Source of the DNA: an uncultured Planctomycetaceae bacterium
Lineage (GTDB): Bacteria > Planctomycetota > Planctomycetia > Planctomycetales > Planctomycetaceae
Reading direction: 5' to 3'
Length of the DNA stretch: 64,000 nucleotides
Assembly: GCA_913031625.1 (NCBI GenBank)
Contig: CAJWGB010000002.1
Location: 1 to 64,000 of the forward strand
In this document: piece after piece, positions 33,978 to 43,374 of the stretch
How the letters are laid out: the number at the start of each line of letters is the position of its first letter
Numbering within the stretch: the first letter of the stretch is position 1
Program-made: the position numbers and the translations under genes
The notes under the pieces: model-generated
What the model was told of the DNA's origin: nothing
Database searches by the model: none
Seen by the model: only the letters and a program-made list of their open reading frames with translations

Positions 33978-35267
33978 TCAGACGGCACGGAGAATGGCGG
34001 CCGCACTCTGGCCCATTGCTGTCCGATTGACGGTCAGGGCGGTCCGTGTGTCGAGTTTCTGGGGTCCGTCTTTGACGACATTCAGTCGACATCGAGGATC
34101 CGGGATCTCATAGTTCAGGGTCGCCGGGACATGACCCGACTTGAGAGACATCAGAGTCCCAGCCAGTTCCACGGCACCGGCACCGGCGTCAAAGTGTCCG
34201 ACAAAGCTCTTCATTGCAGTTACAGGAACTTTCAAAACGCAGTCACCCAGAGCTCGGTGATAAGCACGCGATTCAACAATGTCGTCCTGCTGAGTGCTCT
34301 TGCCCTGAGCGTTGATGTGGCCGAGTTCTTCCGGTCGAATGCCTGCCTGTTTGACTGACTTCTGGATGGCTCGAACAAGTCCCATGGCCGAGGATTCATT
34401 TGCGTAGCCGTGCCCGTCGCACCCGGCACCAATCCCAAGGATTTCCGCGTAGATCTCTGCCCCGCGGCGTTTGGCGTGGTCGTAGCTTTCAACGACGAAA
34501 GTGGCGGCACCCTCGCCGACGACAGCTCCATCACGTTCGAAGTCAAATGGTCGGCACGCTCGGGCCGGGTCGTCTGTGCGTCGGGACAGACCTTCGAATC
34601 GATGAAACTTGGCGATGTCCACGGGGTGAATGTTGGAACTGCAGGCACCAACGATCATGGCGTCTACACGGCCCGACTGGATTGCTCCCATGGCCTCTGA
34701 GAGGGCCAGCAGGGCAGAAGCGTCACGCGAGGTAATTGTGTTATTTGGTCCGCGTGCATCATGATCAATGGAGATGTGGCACGCCGGCATGTTAGGCAGT
34801 TGTTTCAGCAGCCACAGAGGCGCGACTCGTCCCATGCCTCCTTCGCCCCAGCGAGTCATTGAGAATCGCTCGGTTTCATCGAGGCTGGCATCAACGCCGG
34901 CAAACAGCTCCTGCGGATGAGTCGTCATCCGTCCCGCGCCGTAGACAACGCCCATGCGGTAGGGGTCAATATCGCCGGTTTCCAGCCCGGTATCGCTCAT
35001 GGCGAGTTGAGCAGAGGCGACACCCAGTTGGATGTCTCGAGACATGACCTTGATGAACTTGCGGTCGCGGAGGAGTTCGGCGGGCTTGAAGTCGCGAACT
35101 TCAGCGGCAAATGGGGACGGCAGGTCGTCTGCGGTGATCGACTGAAGGTAGTCGATTCCCGAGCGATTGCCTGTCAAACTTTCCCAGAAGCGGTCGTTTC
35201 CGATACCGATTGGGGAGACAACTCCCACCCCGGTCACAACCGCGCGAATCCCATCGCGCCCAGCCAT
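33978..35267 (-). CDS. Beta-ketoacyl-ACP synthase homologue lacking the catalytic cysteine
   Basis: About 429 residues from the ATG at 35265-35267 (AAAAAGG upstream); the open frame reaches 35321. It has a full KAS I/II thiolase fold (AVVTGVGVVSPIG; PFDFERDGAVVGEGA). At the nucleophile, FabF has TACTSG whereas this protein has SRDASA, so Cys is replaced by Asp (D182). The first catalytic His motif NAHGTST reads NAQGKST (Q321). The second His (H358 in KSFVGHFDAGAG) and K353 remain. Condensation through an acyl-enzyme is therefore not expected. It could act like a chain-length factor or malonyl decarboxylase, or as a partner of an active KS elsewhere; the last is inference. Confidence 0.88.
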   Translation of the reverse strand: MAGRDGIRAVVTGVGVVSPIGIGNDRFWESLTGNRSGIDYLQSITADDLPSPFAAEVRDFKPAELLRDRKFIKVMSRDIQLGVASAQLAMSDTGLETGDIDPYRMGVVYGAGRMTTHPQELFAGVDASLDETERFSMTRWGEGGMGRVAPLWLLKQLPNMPACHISIDHDARGPNNTITSRDASALLALSEAMGAIQSGRVDAMIVGACSSNIHPVDIAKFHRFEGLSRRTDDPARACRPFDFERDGAVVGEGAATFVVESYDHAKRRGAEIYAEILGIGAGCDGHGYANESSAMGLVRAIQKSVKQAGIRPEELGHINAQGKSTQQDDIVESRAYHRALGDCVLKVPVTAMKSFVGHFDAGAGAVELAGTLMSLKSGHVPATLNYEIPDPRCRLNVVKDGPQKLDTRTALTVNRTAMGQSAAAILRAV

Positions 35268-35689
35268 GGTCACGCCTTTTTCCTGATTCAGGTCGCGTTC
35301 CCCGCGTCTGAATCTACCCATCTTAAGTTGCCGAAAATCCCTTTCAGCGTGCCAACGTTACTCCCCTCAGCAATCGTCGGACTTTGTTTCGTGTTTCTTG
35401 ACGACTGAGTATGCTCCCCAGCATACCCCTACAATAATGTTCCCAGCTGCGACAAATGTCACTGCTGAACTCAACCCCGCAGATTACACGCAGACTGGAC
35501 ATGGCTGTCAAGACGCCGACAGGATTTCCGATGTCAAGGAAGGCGGTTTTCGTCACTCTCAGAATCCAATCTGGCAAAAATGGCTGAAAATGAGGCATTT
35601 CCGGCCCTGTCCACGATGTAGAAAGTACGCCTGAGACACGTGAAGTGGTCATGTGTTCAGGAATTCTTTGGTCCTGTTTATGGCTCTCC
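35268..35689. other. Intergenic region between divergent genes
   Basis: About 420 bases separate the ketosynthase-like gene and the GspF-like gene, which are transcribed away from each other. Promoters for both are expected here. I see no clear coding frame, strong hairpin or RNA. Confidence 0.35.
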
Positions 35690-36730
35690 ATGCTGCGTAA
35701 CCCTCAAATTGCTCCCAAATCCATCTTCCCATTCTGTCGATCAATGGCGCGAATGCTGGAAGCGGGCGTTGAGATTCGCAAATCGCTGAAGACGTCAGCA
35801 AAGAACTGCCGCGACGCGCGCCTGACTGAGACCGTTGACGACGTGATTTCTCGTGTGCGTGAAGGGAATGACCTGACGTCTTCTTTCCTGCTTTTCGGGG
35901 ATCGTTATCCGCGACTGTTCCTGGATCTGCTGAATGTGGGCGAGCAGACTGGCTCACTGCCGGAGGTGTTTCATGCCCTGGCCGACTACTACGAAGCCCA
36001 CGTGGCGCGCATGCGGCAGTTTCGTTCTCAGATTGCATGGCCCATGTTTCAGCTGGTGGCCGGAATTCTGATCATCGGTCTGGTTATCTACATCCTTGGA
36101 ATTATCGGCGGTGGCAACACCGACACCGACATCCTTGGTCTGGGACTCACTGGATCAGTCGGGGCCATTAAGTGGTTTACGATGACATTCGGCACCATGG
36201 GGATCACATGGCTCGGTTACAAAATCATTAACCGCAACGCGACAGGAAAGATGGCGCTGCATCCGTTCCTGATCATGGTGCCGGGCGTTAGCTACGTGAT
36301 GCGTTCCTTTGCGATTTCACGGTTTTCATGGTGCTTTGCACTGACCCAGCAGGCAGGAATGGAGATCCGTCCCTCACTGTATGCAAGCTTCAATGCAACC
36401 AGTAACGGCGCCTACATTGCCGCAGCTCCGGAAATCTGGCGTCAGATTAGTGAGGGGGAGACTCTGGGAACTGCGCTGGCACGGTCAAAGCTGTTTCCAC
36501 TTGAGTACCTGCAGATTGTCGACACGGCCGAACAGACGGGAACCGTACCGGAAACACTGCATCGGCTCAGTGCTCGTTTTGACGAGGATGCTCACCGGGC
36601 CATGACATGGCTGACAGGCCTAATGGCGAAGATGGTGTGGGGCATTGTCGCCTTGTTCATCATCTTCATCGTGGTGAACTTCGTCATGACGTATGTCGCG
36701 CTGATCAACGACGCTGCTTCGCAGATCTGA
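35690..36730 (+). CDS. Type II secretion/type IV pilus inner membrane protein, GspF/PilC family
   Basis: The ATG at 35690 gives MLRNPQIAPKSIFPFCRSMARMLEAGV, the usual beginning for planctomycete members; the frame opens 45 bases earlier. About 346 residues contain two T2SSF domains (LFLDLLNVGEQTGSLPEVF in the first, LEYLQIVDTAEQTGTVPETL in the second). Hydrophobic helices lie near FQLVAGILIIGLVIYILG and in the C-terminal FIIFIVVNFVMTYVAL. The family forms the inner-membrane platform of pilus or secretion machines. No other pilus or secretion gene is adjacent, so it is an orphan here; the degenerate PilB-like gene is 22 kb away. Confidence 0.88.
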   Translation: MLRNPQIAPKSIFPFCRSMARMLEAGVEIRKSLKTSAKNCRDARLTETVDDVISRVREGNDLTSSFLLFGDRYPRLFLDLLNVGEQTGSLPEVFHALADYYEAHVARMRQFRSQIAWPMFQLVAGILIIGLVIYILGIIGGGNTDTDILGLGLTGSVGAIKWFTMTFGTMGITWLGYKIINRNATGKMALHPFLIMVPGVSYVMRSFAISRFSWCFALTQQAGMEIRPSLYASFNATSNGAYIAAAPEIWRQISEGETLGTALARSKLFPLEYLQIVDTAEQTGTVPETLHRLSARFDEDAHRAMTWLTGLMAKMVWGIVALFIIFIVVNFVMTYVALINDAASQI

Positions 36731-36865
36731 TTCAGCCTGATCCGCCTTCCGCACTCGAATTGATCGGAGCCGGCGTGGTGTCACGCACTCCGGAAGGCAT
36801 TGTGATTTTTGTTGAGCAGTAATTCAGCTCGGAATTTCGACGCGACGCCTGTGCTGGCTGTCCCC

Positions 36866-36884
36866 ATACCGTTCGGCACGGTAT
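36866..36884. repeat. Inverted repeat upstream of metY
   Basis: The perfect 7-base-pair inverted repeat ATACCGT / ACGGTAT with a 5-base loop lies about 50 bases upstream of the metY start. It could be an operator or an RNA hairpin that regulates the methionine gene; I could not match it to a known SAM riboswitch. Confidence 0.3.
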
Positions 36885-36934
36885 GAAGGATGCTGTGTCA
36901 GAAACCAAAGCCATAGATTCTCAGAGCTCATGTG

Positions 36935-38224
36935 ATGAAACTTGAAACCACCTGTCTGCACGGCGGCACGGCCCCGGACCCGTCGACTAACTCACGAGGC
37001 GTGACGCTGCACCGGACAAGTTCGTACGTGTTCAACAGCACCGAACACGCGGCCAATCTGTTTGGACTTAAGGAGCTTGGGAATATTTATTCTCGGCTCA
37101 TGAATCCCACGCATGACACCCTCGAGCAGCGAGTTGCTCAGCTGGAAGGTGGTGCGGGCGCGCTGGCACTTTCTTCCGGCACAAGTGGTGTCTTTTACAG
37201 CCTGATCAACATCATGCAGGCGGGCGACGAATTTGTTTCGGCCAACAATTTGTATGGCGGTTCCTTTACGCAGTTCAACGACATCCTGCCACAGTTTGGC
37301 ATCACCGCAAGGTTTGTGGATCCGACTGACCCAAACAACTTTGCTGCCGCCATCAATGAAAAGACAAAGGCCGTCTATTGTGAGACAGTCAGCAATCCCG
37401 GGCTCGAAGTTGCCGACCTTGAGGCAATTGCCGCGATCGCTCACGAACATGGTCTTCCATTAATTGTGGACAGCACCTTCAGCACGCCGGCCCTGCAGCG
37501 CCCGATTGAGCATGGTGCCGACATTGTTGTGCACTCGCTGACCAAGTGGATGGGAGGTCACGGGACGGGCATCGGTGGCATCGTGGTCGACAGCGGAAAG
37601 TTCGACTGGAAGAGTGATAAGTTTCCATTGATGAACGAACCTGACAGCAGTTACCACGGCGTGCGCTGGGCACATGATCTGGGTGACCTTGCGCCACTGG
37701 CATACATCCTGCGAATGCGTGTCATTCCGCTGCGCAACCTTGGCGCCTGCATTTCACCGGACAATGCATGGATGTTCCTGCAGGGAATTGAAACGCTTCC
37801 GCTGCGGATGGAACGACACTGCGAGAATGCTCTGGCGGTCGCCGGGTTTCTGCAGGACCATGATTCAGTGGAGTGGGTTCGTTATCCGGGGCTGCCGTCT
37901 GACTCCAACTACGAGAAGGCTCAGAGATACCTCGGTGGCAAAGGCGGTTCGATGGTCGTCTTTGGTATTAAGGGGGGAGCCGCAGCCGGCAGTCGCTTCA
38001 TCGAATCACTTCAAATGTTCAGTCACCTTGCCAACGTGGGCGATGCAAAGAGTCTTGCCATTCATCCGGCAACCACCACACATTCGCAGATGACGGAAGA
38101 GCAGCAGCGGGCGGGAGGTATCCCGCCGGAAATGATTCGACTGTCGGTCGGCATTGAGCACATCGACGATATTCAGGAGGACCTGTCACAGGCACTTTCG
38201 AGTGCAGTCGGTCAGGTAGGTTGA
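36935..38224 (+). CDS. metY: O-acetylhomoserine sulfhydrylase family enzyme
   Basis: About 429 residues from the ATG at 36935 (a GTG precedes it). It is a Cys/Met-metabolism PLP enzyme. The pyridoxal lysine is K204 in [18 protein letters not shown]179 lies in IVDSTFSTP and the phosphate-binding YSRLMNPT segment is present. Length and the GGxGTGIGG block favour O-acetylhomoserine (or O-acetylserine) sulfhydrylase over cystathionine gamma-synthase, so it would make homocysteine directly from sulfide. It leads a same-strand run with three further genes to 40504; the next gene begins one base after its stop. Confidence 0.93.
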   Translation: MKLETTCLHGGTAPDPSTNSRGVTLHRTSSYVFNSTEHAANLFGLKELGNIYSRLMNPTHDTLEQRVAQLEGGAGALALSSGTSGVFYSLINIMQAGDEFVSANNLYGGSFTQFNDILPQFGITARFVDPTDPNNFAAAINEKTKAVYCETVSNPGLEVADLEAIAAIAHEHGLPLIVDSTFSTPALQRPIEHGADIVVHSLTKWMGGHGTGIGGIVVDSGKFDWKSDKFPLMNEPDSSYHGVRWAHDLGDLAPLAYILRMRVIPLRNLGACISPDNAWMFLQGIETLPLRMERHCENALAVAGFLQDHDSVEWVRYPGLPSDSNYEKAQRYLGGKGGSMVVFGIKGGAAAGSRFIESLQMFSHLANVGDAKSLAIHPATTTHSQMTEEQQRAGGIPPEMIRLSVGIEHIDDIQEDLSQALSSAVGQVG

Positions 38225-38225
38225 G

Positions 38226-38723
38226 ATGCCGATCGCTCCGGGACAGCAGCTCCCGCCTAAAGACGGCGGGACGGACGAATTGATCACCCAGCTGGATCCG
38301 GCATCTCGTAAGGTGGCCGGCTGGCCTCGAACGCTGTTGCTGTGTTCAGCAATACACAGTGGTGTGTGGGGTGTGTTCATCATGGCCATGCCGGAGCTGG
38401 CAGCCAGGACGTACGGGTTTGCTCGTCCCCCGCGAGACATTCATCTGTGGCAGGGGAGCGGCCTGTTCATCACGCTGCTCGCCATCGGCTACCTGCTCGC
38501 CTGTCGTGACCCGATTCGTCACTATGGAGTTGTGTTGATTGGCCTGCTGGCCAAGACATTCGGAGCGCTTGGTATGACGTGGGCCGTATCGCAGGGCCAG
38601 GTGTCGAAGAACGTTCTTTGGCTGATTCCGATAAATGATGTGATCTGGTGGCTCCCATTCGCGTTGATTGTGCGGAATGGGATCCGAGCAGAATCAGCCG
38701 CGGACGATGCGATTCAAACTTGA
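38226..38723 (+). CDS. Small integral membrane protein of unknown function
   Basis: A 165-residue protein with four predicted membrane helices (around WPRTLLLCSAIHSGVWGVF, GLFITLLAIGYLLA, YGVVLIGLLAKTFGALGM and VIWWLPFALIV) after a 30-residue polar N-terminus. I do not recognise the family. Translation is probably coupled to metY, since only one base lies between stop and start. The WQGSGLF and NDVIWW segments look conserved-family-like. Confidence 0.7.
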   Translation: MPIAPGQQLPPKDGGTDELITQLDPASRKVAGWPRTLLLCSAIHSGVWGVFIMAMPELAARTYGFARPPRDIHLWQGSGLFITLLAIGYLLACRDPIRHYGVVLIGLLAKTFGALGMTWAVSQGQVSKNVLWLIPINDVIWWLPFALIVRNGIRAESAADDAIQT

Positions 38724-38800
38724 GTATTTAGTGTCCGAGTGGATACTGTGAATCCGTCAGGTTGTTTTTGTTTGTTTGATGGTCTGAACCGGAGCTGGCA

Positions 38801-39868
38801 ATGCAGCCCTTTCTGCGACAATCCCGCAGCTCACTGATTCTTGCAGTGTACGTTTGCAGCCTGCTGACACGCGGCACGACGGCATGTGCTCAGGATCAGC
38901 GCGAACGCATGATTGATGCCAGTATCAATCAGGCACTGGCCTGGCTGAACGAGGAGCAGACTCCGTCCGGGGCGTGGAATTCCGGCCGTACGGGTGCCAA
39001 TCGAGCGTCTACGGCAGCGACATCTCTGGCAGTGATGGCGTTCCTTGCTGCGGGCCATGTTCCAGAGGAAGGCCCCTATGGTCGTACAATTTCCAAGGGC
39101 GTCGCATGGGTGATTTCTCAGCAGCAGCAGAATGGTCTGCTGGTCGGCAAGTTTCGCTCACACGGTCCGATGTACAGCCATGGAATCGCCACACTAATGC
39201 TGGCGGAGGTATCGGGCATGGTCAGTGGAGATCAGGCGGATCGCTGCAAAGTAGCCCTGGAACGCGCCGTACGACTGATCGTGGATGCTCAGAATCATCC
39301 CAGGAGCCGGCAGCACAGCGGCGGCTGGAGGTACCAGCCAACCAGTGGTGACTCAGACCTGAGTGTCACTGCATGGCAGCTGTTGGCTCTGAGAGCTGCC
39401 AAGGATATCGGGTGCGACATTCCCAGTGGGAATATTGATCGTGCAGTGGCTTACATTAAACGACTGCGGGTGATCCGTGGAGGTGGATTCGGTTACATGG
39501 CCGGTCACGGTGCAACTGTGACTCGGAGTGGTTGTGGTATCGTGGCACTGGAGGTCTGTGGAGAACATCGCACGCCCGAAACAATGGCAGCCGCTCGGTT
39601 TATTCTGTCACGCCCTCTGACCAGCCAGGAGCATTATTTCTATTACGGGGCCTATTACTGCACCGTGGGCATGTACAAGGTCGGTGGACAGGAGTGGCAG
39701 GCAGCGCGTCCGGTTCTGTACGACACCGTGCTGAATCTACAGCACCCCGCCGGTTACTGGCGTCCCATACAGGGAAGTGAACGGGATGCAGGGCGCGTGT
39801 ATACAACGTCGATGGCGATTCTTGCACTGGCCATTGAGTACGGATATCTACCGATTTATCAGCGCTGA
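38801..39868 (+). CDS. Secreted squalene-cyclase/prenyltransferase repeat protein
   Basis: A 355-residue protein with an N-terminal signal peptide (SSLILAVYVCSLL, cleavage near AQDQ) followed by alpha/alpha-toroid repeats. Blocks such as LAWLNEEQTPSGAWNSG, VAWVISQQQQNGLLV, SGGWRYQPTSGDSDLSVTAWQLLALRAA, GGGFGYMAGHGATVTRSGCG and NLQHPAGYWRP are the usual repeats. The catalytic DXDD motif of squalene-hopene cyclases is absent, so hopanoid synthesis is unlikely. Planctomycetes encode many such secreted toroid proteins of unknown function. It probably belongs to the metY-headed run. Confidence 0.87.
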   Translation: MQPFLRQSRSSLILAVYVCSLLTRGTTACAQDQRERMIDASINQALAWLNEEQTPSGAWNSGRTGANRASTAATSLAVMAFLAAGHVPEEGPYGRTISKGVAWVISQQQQNGLLVGKFRSHGPMYSHGIATLMLAEVSGMVSGDQADRCKVALERAVRLIVDAQNHPRSRQHSGGWRYQPTSGDSDLSVTAWQLLALRAAKDIGCDIPSGNIDRAVAYIKRLRVIRGGGFGYMAGHGATVTRSGCGIVALEVCGEHRTPETMAAARFILSRPLTSQEHYFYYGAYYCTVGMYKVGGQEWQAARPVLYDTVLNLQHPAGYWRPIQGSERDAGRVYTTSMAILALAIEYGYLPIYQR

Positions 39869-39886
39869 TCTGCGACTGGACTTCAC

Positions 39887-40504
39887 ATGACATTTGGTAC
39901 GTTCTTCAGCCCAATCCCACAACTGTTCTGGTCAGTCTATGAATCGGGACCGTTCGTGCGCTGCATCCACTGTGAGGTTCCTCTTCTGGCAGCCAACGCT
40001 TACGCCGTTCAAAAGAGAATGGTGGGCGACGAATCCGTGTTTGAAATGGCCTTGTGTGAGCGTTGCTGTGGAGGCATTCAGTACTCTGAAGAGACGAAGG
40101 AAAAGATCACGGAGTACATGGCGAAGTTCTTTGAACACCGTGCTGTGAAGCTGCTGGAGAGTTCCGATGGTCCGCACGTGATTGATGTCAGCGAAGTGGA
40201 AGATGAAGAGACCGGTCAGGCGATGATCAGGGAGTGCCTGGACTATTGCCTCATCTGCCGGACGCCAAGAAATGAGTGCCATCGTTACTCTGCGACCGCC
40301 CATTGCCGACTCCAGGAACTGATCGCTCAGATTTCACCCGTCAGCCGCACGCCGTTGATGGTTTGTGATAAGTGTGAACTGGGAATGGCAGAGCTGATTT
40401 CCAAAGAGACACGCGATTCGTGGGACCGGTTTGTCGAAGAGCACTTCGATGGCCCGCCAGGTATTGAACTGGACTCCCCTTCCTCATACCCGATTGCGTT
40501 TTAG
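39887..40504 (+). CDS. Cys-rich putative zinc-binding protein, unknown function
   Basis: A 205-residue soluble protein with several Cys pairs spaced like zinc ligands: CIHC near residue 26, CERCC near 57, CLICRTPRNEC in the middle and CDKC near 160. A basic/acidic alpha-helical segment (SEETKEKITEYMAKFFE) lies between them. It resembles no family I can name. Two separate zinc ribbons or one interleaved site are possible. It lies 18 bases after the toroid-repeat gene on the same strand. Confidence 0.7.
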   Translation: MTFGTFFSPIPQLFWSVYESGPFVRCIHCEVPLLAANAYAVQKRMVGDESVFEMALCERCCGGIQYSEETKEKITEYMAKFFEHRAVKLLESSDGPHVIDVSEVEDEETGQAMIRECLDYCLICRTPRNECHRYSATAHCRLQELIAQISPVSRTPLMVCDKCELGMAELISKETRDSWDRFVEEHFDGPPGIELDSPSSYPIAF

Positions 40505-41097
40505 TCGGAGTTCTCAAACTGTTCGTGGGGCGGCCTGTCGTCGGTTTCCCCGAGCGCGGAACGATCACCGGCCTCCGCGATGTTCCAACACAAGTCTGCC
40601 TCACACAGCGGCTGGCGCGAACCTGTAACGCTGGAATTCAGGTCGAATACAGGCACGCCGCGCAAGCAAGTGGCCAATGAACCTTTGAAGCCGCTTCTTT
40701 CGGGAGGCGACGTTGATGCAACCGGTGATGGACTGACGCTGCACAATGGGGTATTCCTCCCTGATCAAAGTGATATATCGCCTGATTCCACCTCCCGCAG
40801 AGCTCGGGATACACATCACCGGAACAAGCTGATCGATAGCACTGGTGTCACCCCAGACAGCTGGTCTCAAATCGATTTCATCCTCTGCTCAGACAGGTTG
40901 TGAGATATGCGGACCGCCGAGGCAGGCTTCGAAAACTCACCTAAGAACCAGGGTTCTGACCACTACGTTTGGTGGGTGGAGTTTGAGATGTCGTTGAGGT
41001 CATCCGAAAACCGATTCGAGTGTGTCCGCTTCGTTGGAGTTTCCGGCTGCGTTCACCTAACTTCCAGGAGTTCAAATCTTCTGCAGCAGGTGAAGTC
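40505..41097. other. Intergenic region upstream of the sialate O-acetylesterase gene
   Basis: About 590 bases. The right end contains the AGGTGAAG ribosome site for the esterase leader at 41098. A 107-codon frame at 40580-40903 has no recognisable domain or ribosome site and I do not accept it as a gene. No hairpin or repeat stands out. Confidence 0.35.
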
Positions 41098-43265
41098 ATG
41101 CGAATCCGGACACTCACGTTTCTGTTTCTGTTCCTGTCGCTTTGCGCGTTGCTTTCCGATGCTCACGGCGAGATTCGTCTGCCCGGGTTCTATACGGACC
41201 ACATGGTGTTGCAGCGCCAGAAGCCTCTTCGACTGCGCGGTTGGGGGGCTCCGGGTGAGCAGGTCAAGTGTCGATTCGCGGAGCGTCCGCTGCAGCGACT
41301 ACTGGTGCCGACGGCACATGGCAGGTAGAGCTTCCTGCGCAGGAAGCTTCCGCGCAGCCTGCCAAACTGGTCTTCGAAGGAAGTAACCGGATCACTCTGA
41401 ACGATATTCTGATCGGGGAAGTCTGGTTGTGTTCCGGGCAGTCCAATATGGAGTGGGCAGTCAGCCAGTCTTCAAATGCCCAGGAAGAAATAGCTGCTGC
41501 CGACCACCCCCTGATTCGCCACGTCAAGATCCCAAGGTCGCCAAATACCCGGCCGCAGGCGGACGTTCAGGCAGCATGGCAGGTCTGTTCTCCGAAAACT
41601 GTCGGCAGTTTCACTGCGTGTGGTTACTTTATGGCACGGCGTCTTCAGAACGAACTGAAGATACCTGTTGGGTTGGTTAACTCATCGTGGGGAGGCACAC
41701 GTGTCGAACCGTGGACCGCTCCTGTTGGGTTTCAGAGAGTACCCGCGCTGGCGGAGATTCATGCATCAGTGATTGGCCGAACACCCGGCACCTCGCAGTT
41801 TCAGCAGACGTTGAAGGCGCACATTGCAGCCACCGAACGCTGGATCGCTGACGCAAAAGAAAAAGTTGCAAATGGTGAATCCGTATCGCAAAGCCCTGCC
41901 TTTCCTCAGTCGCTGGCACCGTTCACGAGTCATCAGGATCCAACGATGCTGTACAACGGAATGATCCGCGCGCTGGTCGGTTTTCCGATTCGCGGAGCGA
42001 TCTGGTATCAGGGAGAGTCGAACCACACGGAAGGAATGCTGTACTTTGAGAAGAAGAAAGCGCTCATCAACGGCTGGAGAGAGTTGTGGGGGCAGGGCGA
42101 CTTTCCGTTCTACTTTGTGCAGATCGCTCCCTTTCAGTACGGAAACGAAGACCCTGGAATTCTGGCTTCGTTCTGGGAGGCACAACAGGCGGTAACTCAA
42201 TTGCCCGCGACCGGCATGGTTGTCATCAACGATATTGCGACGCTGCGTGACATTCACCCACCCAACAAACAGGATGTTGGGGCGCGTCTTGCCGGACTGG
42301 CGTTGAAGAATGATTACGGGCAGGACGAACTGCTCGCAGAAAGCCCGGTCTTTGCTGAGCTGAATCGGGATGGCGACGAAATCAGAGTGACGTTTCGCAA
42401 CGTCGGATCCGGTCTCAGAACGCGAGACGGGAAAGCTCCCACTCATTTTGAAGTCATCGGAACTGGCTCCAATGGATTTCAGGTTGCTGACGCGCGGATT
42501 GATGGCGACTCTGTTGTGGTGTCCTCTGAAAAAGTCAAACAGCCCACAGCGGTTCGGTTCGCATGGAATAAACTGGCCGAGCCCAATCTTACCGGAAGCA
42601 CGGGGCTGCCAGTGGGAGCGTTTCGGGCAGGCGACCCTCCTGATTTCTTCAATTCGCTCGAGGCGGCGAAGTCCTATGATCTGGTCTATAGCCTGGACCT
42701 GAAACGACTCGGCCCCGCGATCAGGTACGAGATCGACAATAGCGCGGGAGTGGGTGATTTCGATCGCGTTGGGTATCTGCTGGAGTTGGTGCCGTCAGCG
42801 GGCAATCCGCAGAACACGTTTGTGTCTCTTCCGGCTTTCACGAAGGACGTAAAGAAGATCGGAATCCCGACGGCTTCTTCCGGCGCCCACTTTCAGGAGA
42901 TTGTAAAAGACATCAGCGTGTATTCGGACGTGCAGGGCATCGTACAGGGAGAAGGCATTGAGACTGGAAACATTGAGTTCTGGCCAAACAATTATGCCCC
43001 TCAGAATGAAGCGAAGATTCCGGGAGCTGGCAACCTTTATGACTTCGGTGACGCTCCCGGAGATCCGGTCAACGGATATGGTTGCCTGCAGATCCACAAC
43101 TATGGCGCGCGGCAGACGATTATTGCCGTCAACCACTGGGGTGCCGGAGCTGCGGCTGACATTGGGACTGGCAACAGCAGTGGTGCCAATCGGGACTGGA
43201 CATTCAGTGGTAACGCCGGCAGCTACGCTTCAGCCCGGCTGAAGATTTACGTCCGCAAAAAGTAG
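41098..43265 (+). pseudogene. Sialate O-acetylesterase (SASA) gene with a single-base frameshift
   Basis: The gene starts at 41098 with a signal peptide (MRIRTLTFLFLFLSL, ending SDAHG) and the family N-terminus LPGFYTDHMVLQRQKPLRL. At about 41265-41270 the frame breaks: GEQVK in the first frame continues in the +2 frame as [22 protein letters not shown]. One extra G in AAGTGTCG would restore GEQVKVSIRGAS. After the shift, 665 codons are intact: block [24 protein letters not shown] and a C-terminal beta-rich domain common in planctomycete homologues. The enzyme removes O-acetyl groups from sialic acid or similar sugars in the periplasm. It is either a young pseudogene or a sequencing error. 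Confidence 0.8.
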
Positions 43266-43374
43266 CCGTCATGTGATTGCTCATTGGCCGGCAGTACCGG
43301 CATGGAACAGCGAACCCTTGCCGGCGCTGCGGGCTGGAGACGACTGAGACGCCGCCTCGCGCAACTCACGTCCG

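Noticed and set aside
38801..39868. Calling it a squalene-hopene cyclase
   Set aside because: It is secreted and lacks the DXDD catalytic motif; only the toroid repeats match.
40580..40903. 107-codon frame in the gap before the esterase gene
   Set aside because: No ribosome site, no recognisable composition or domain.
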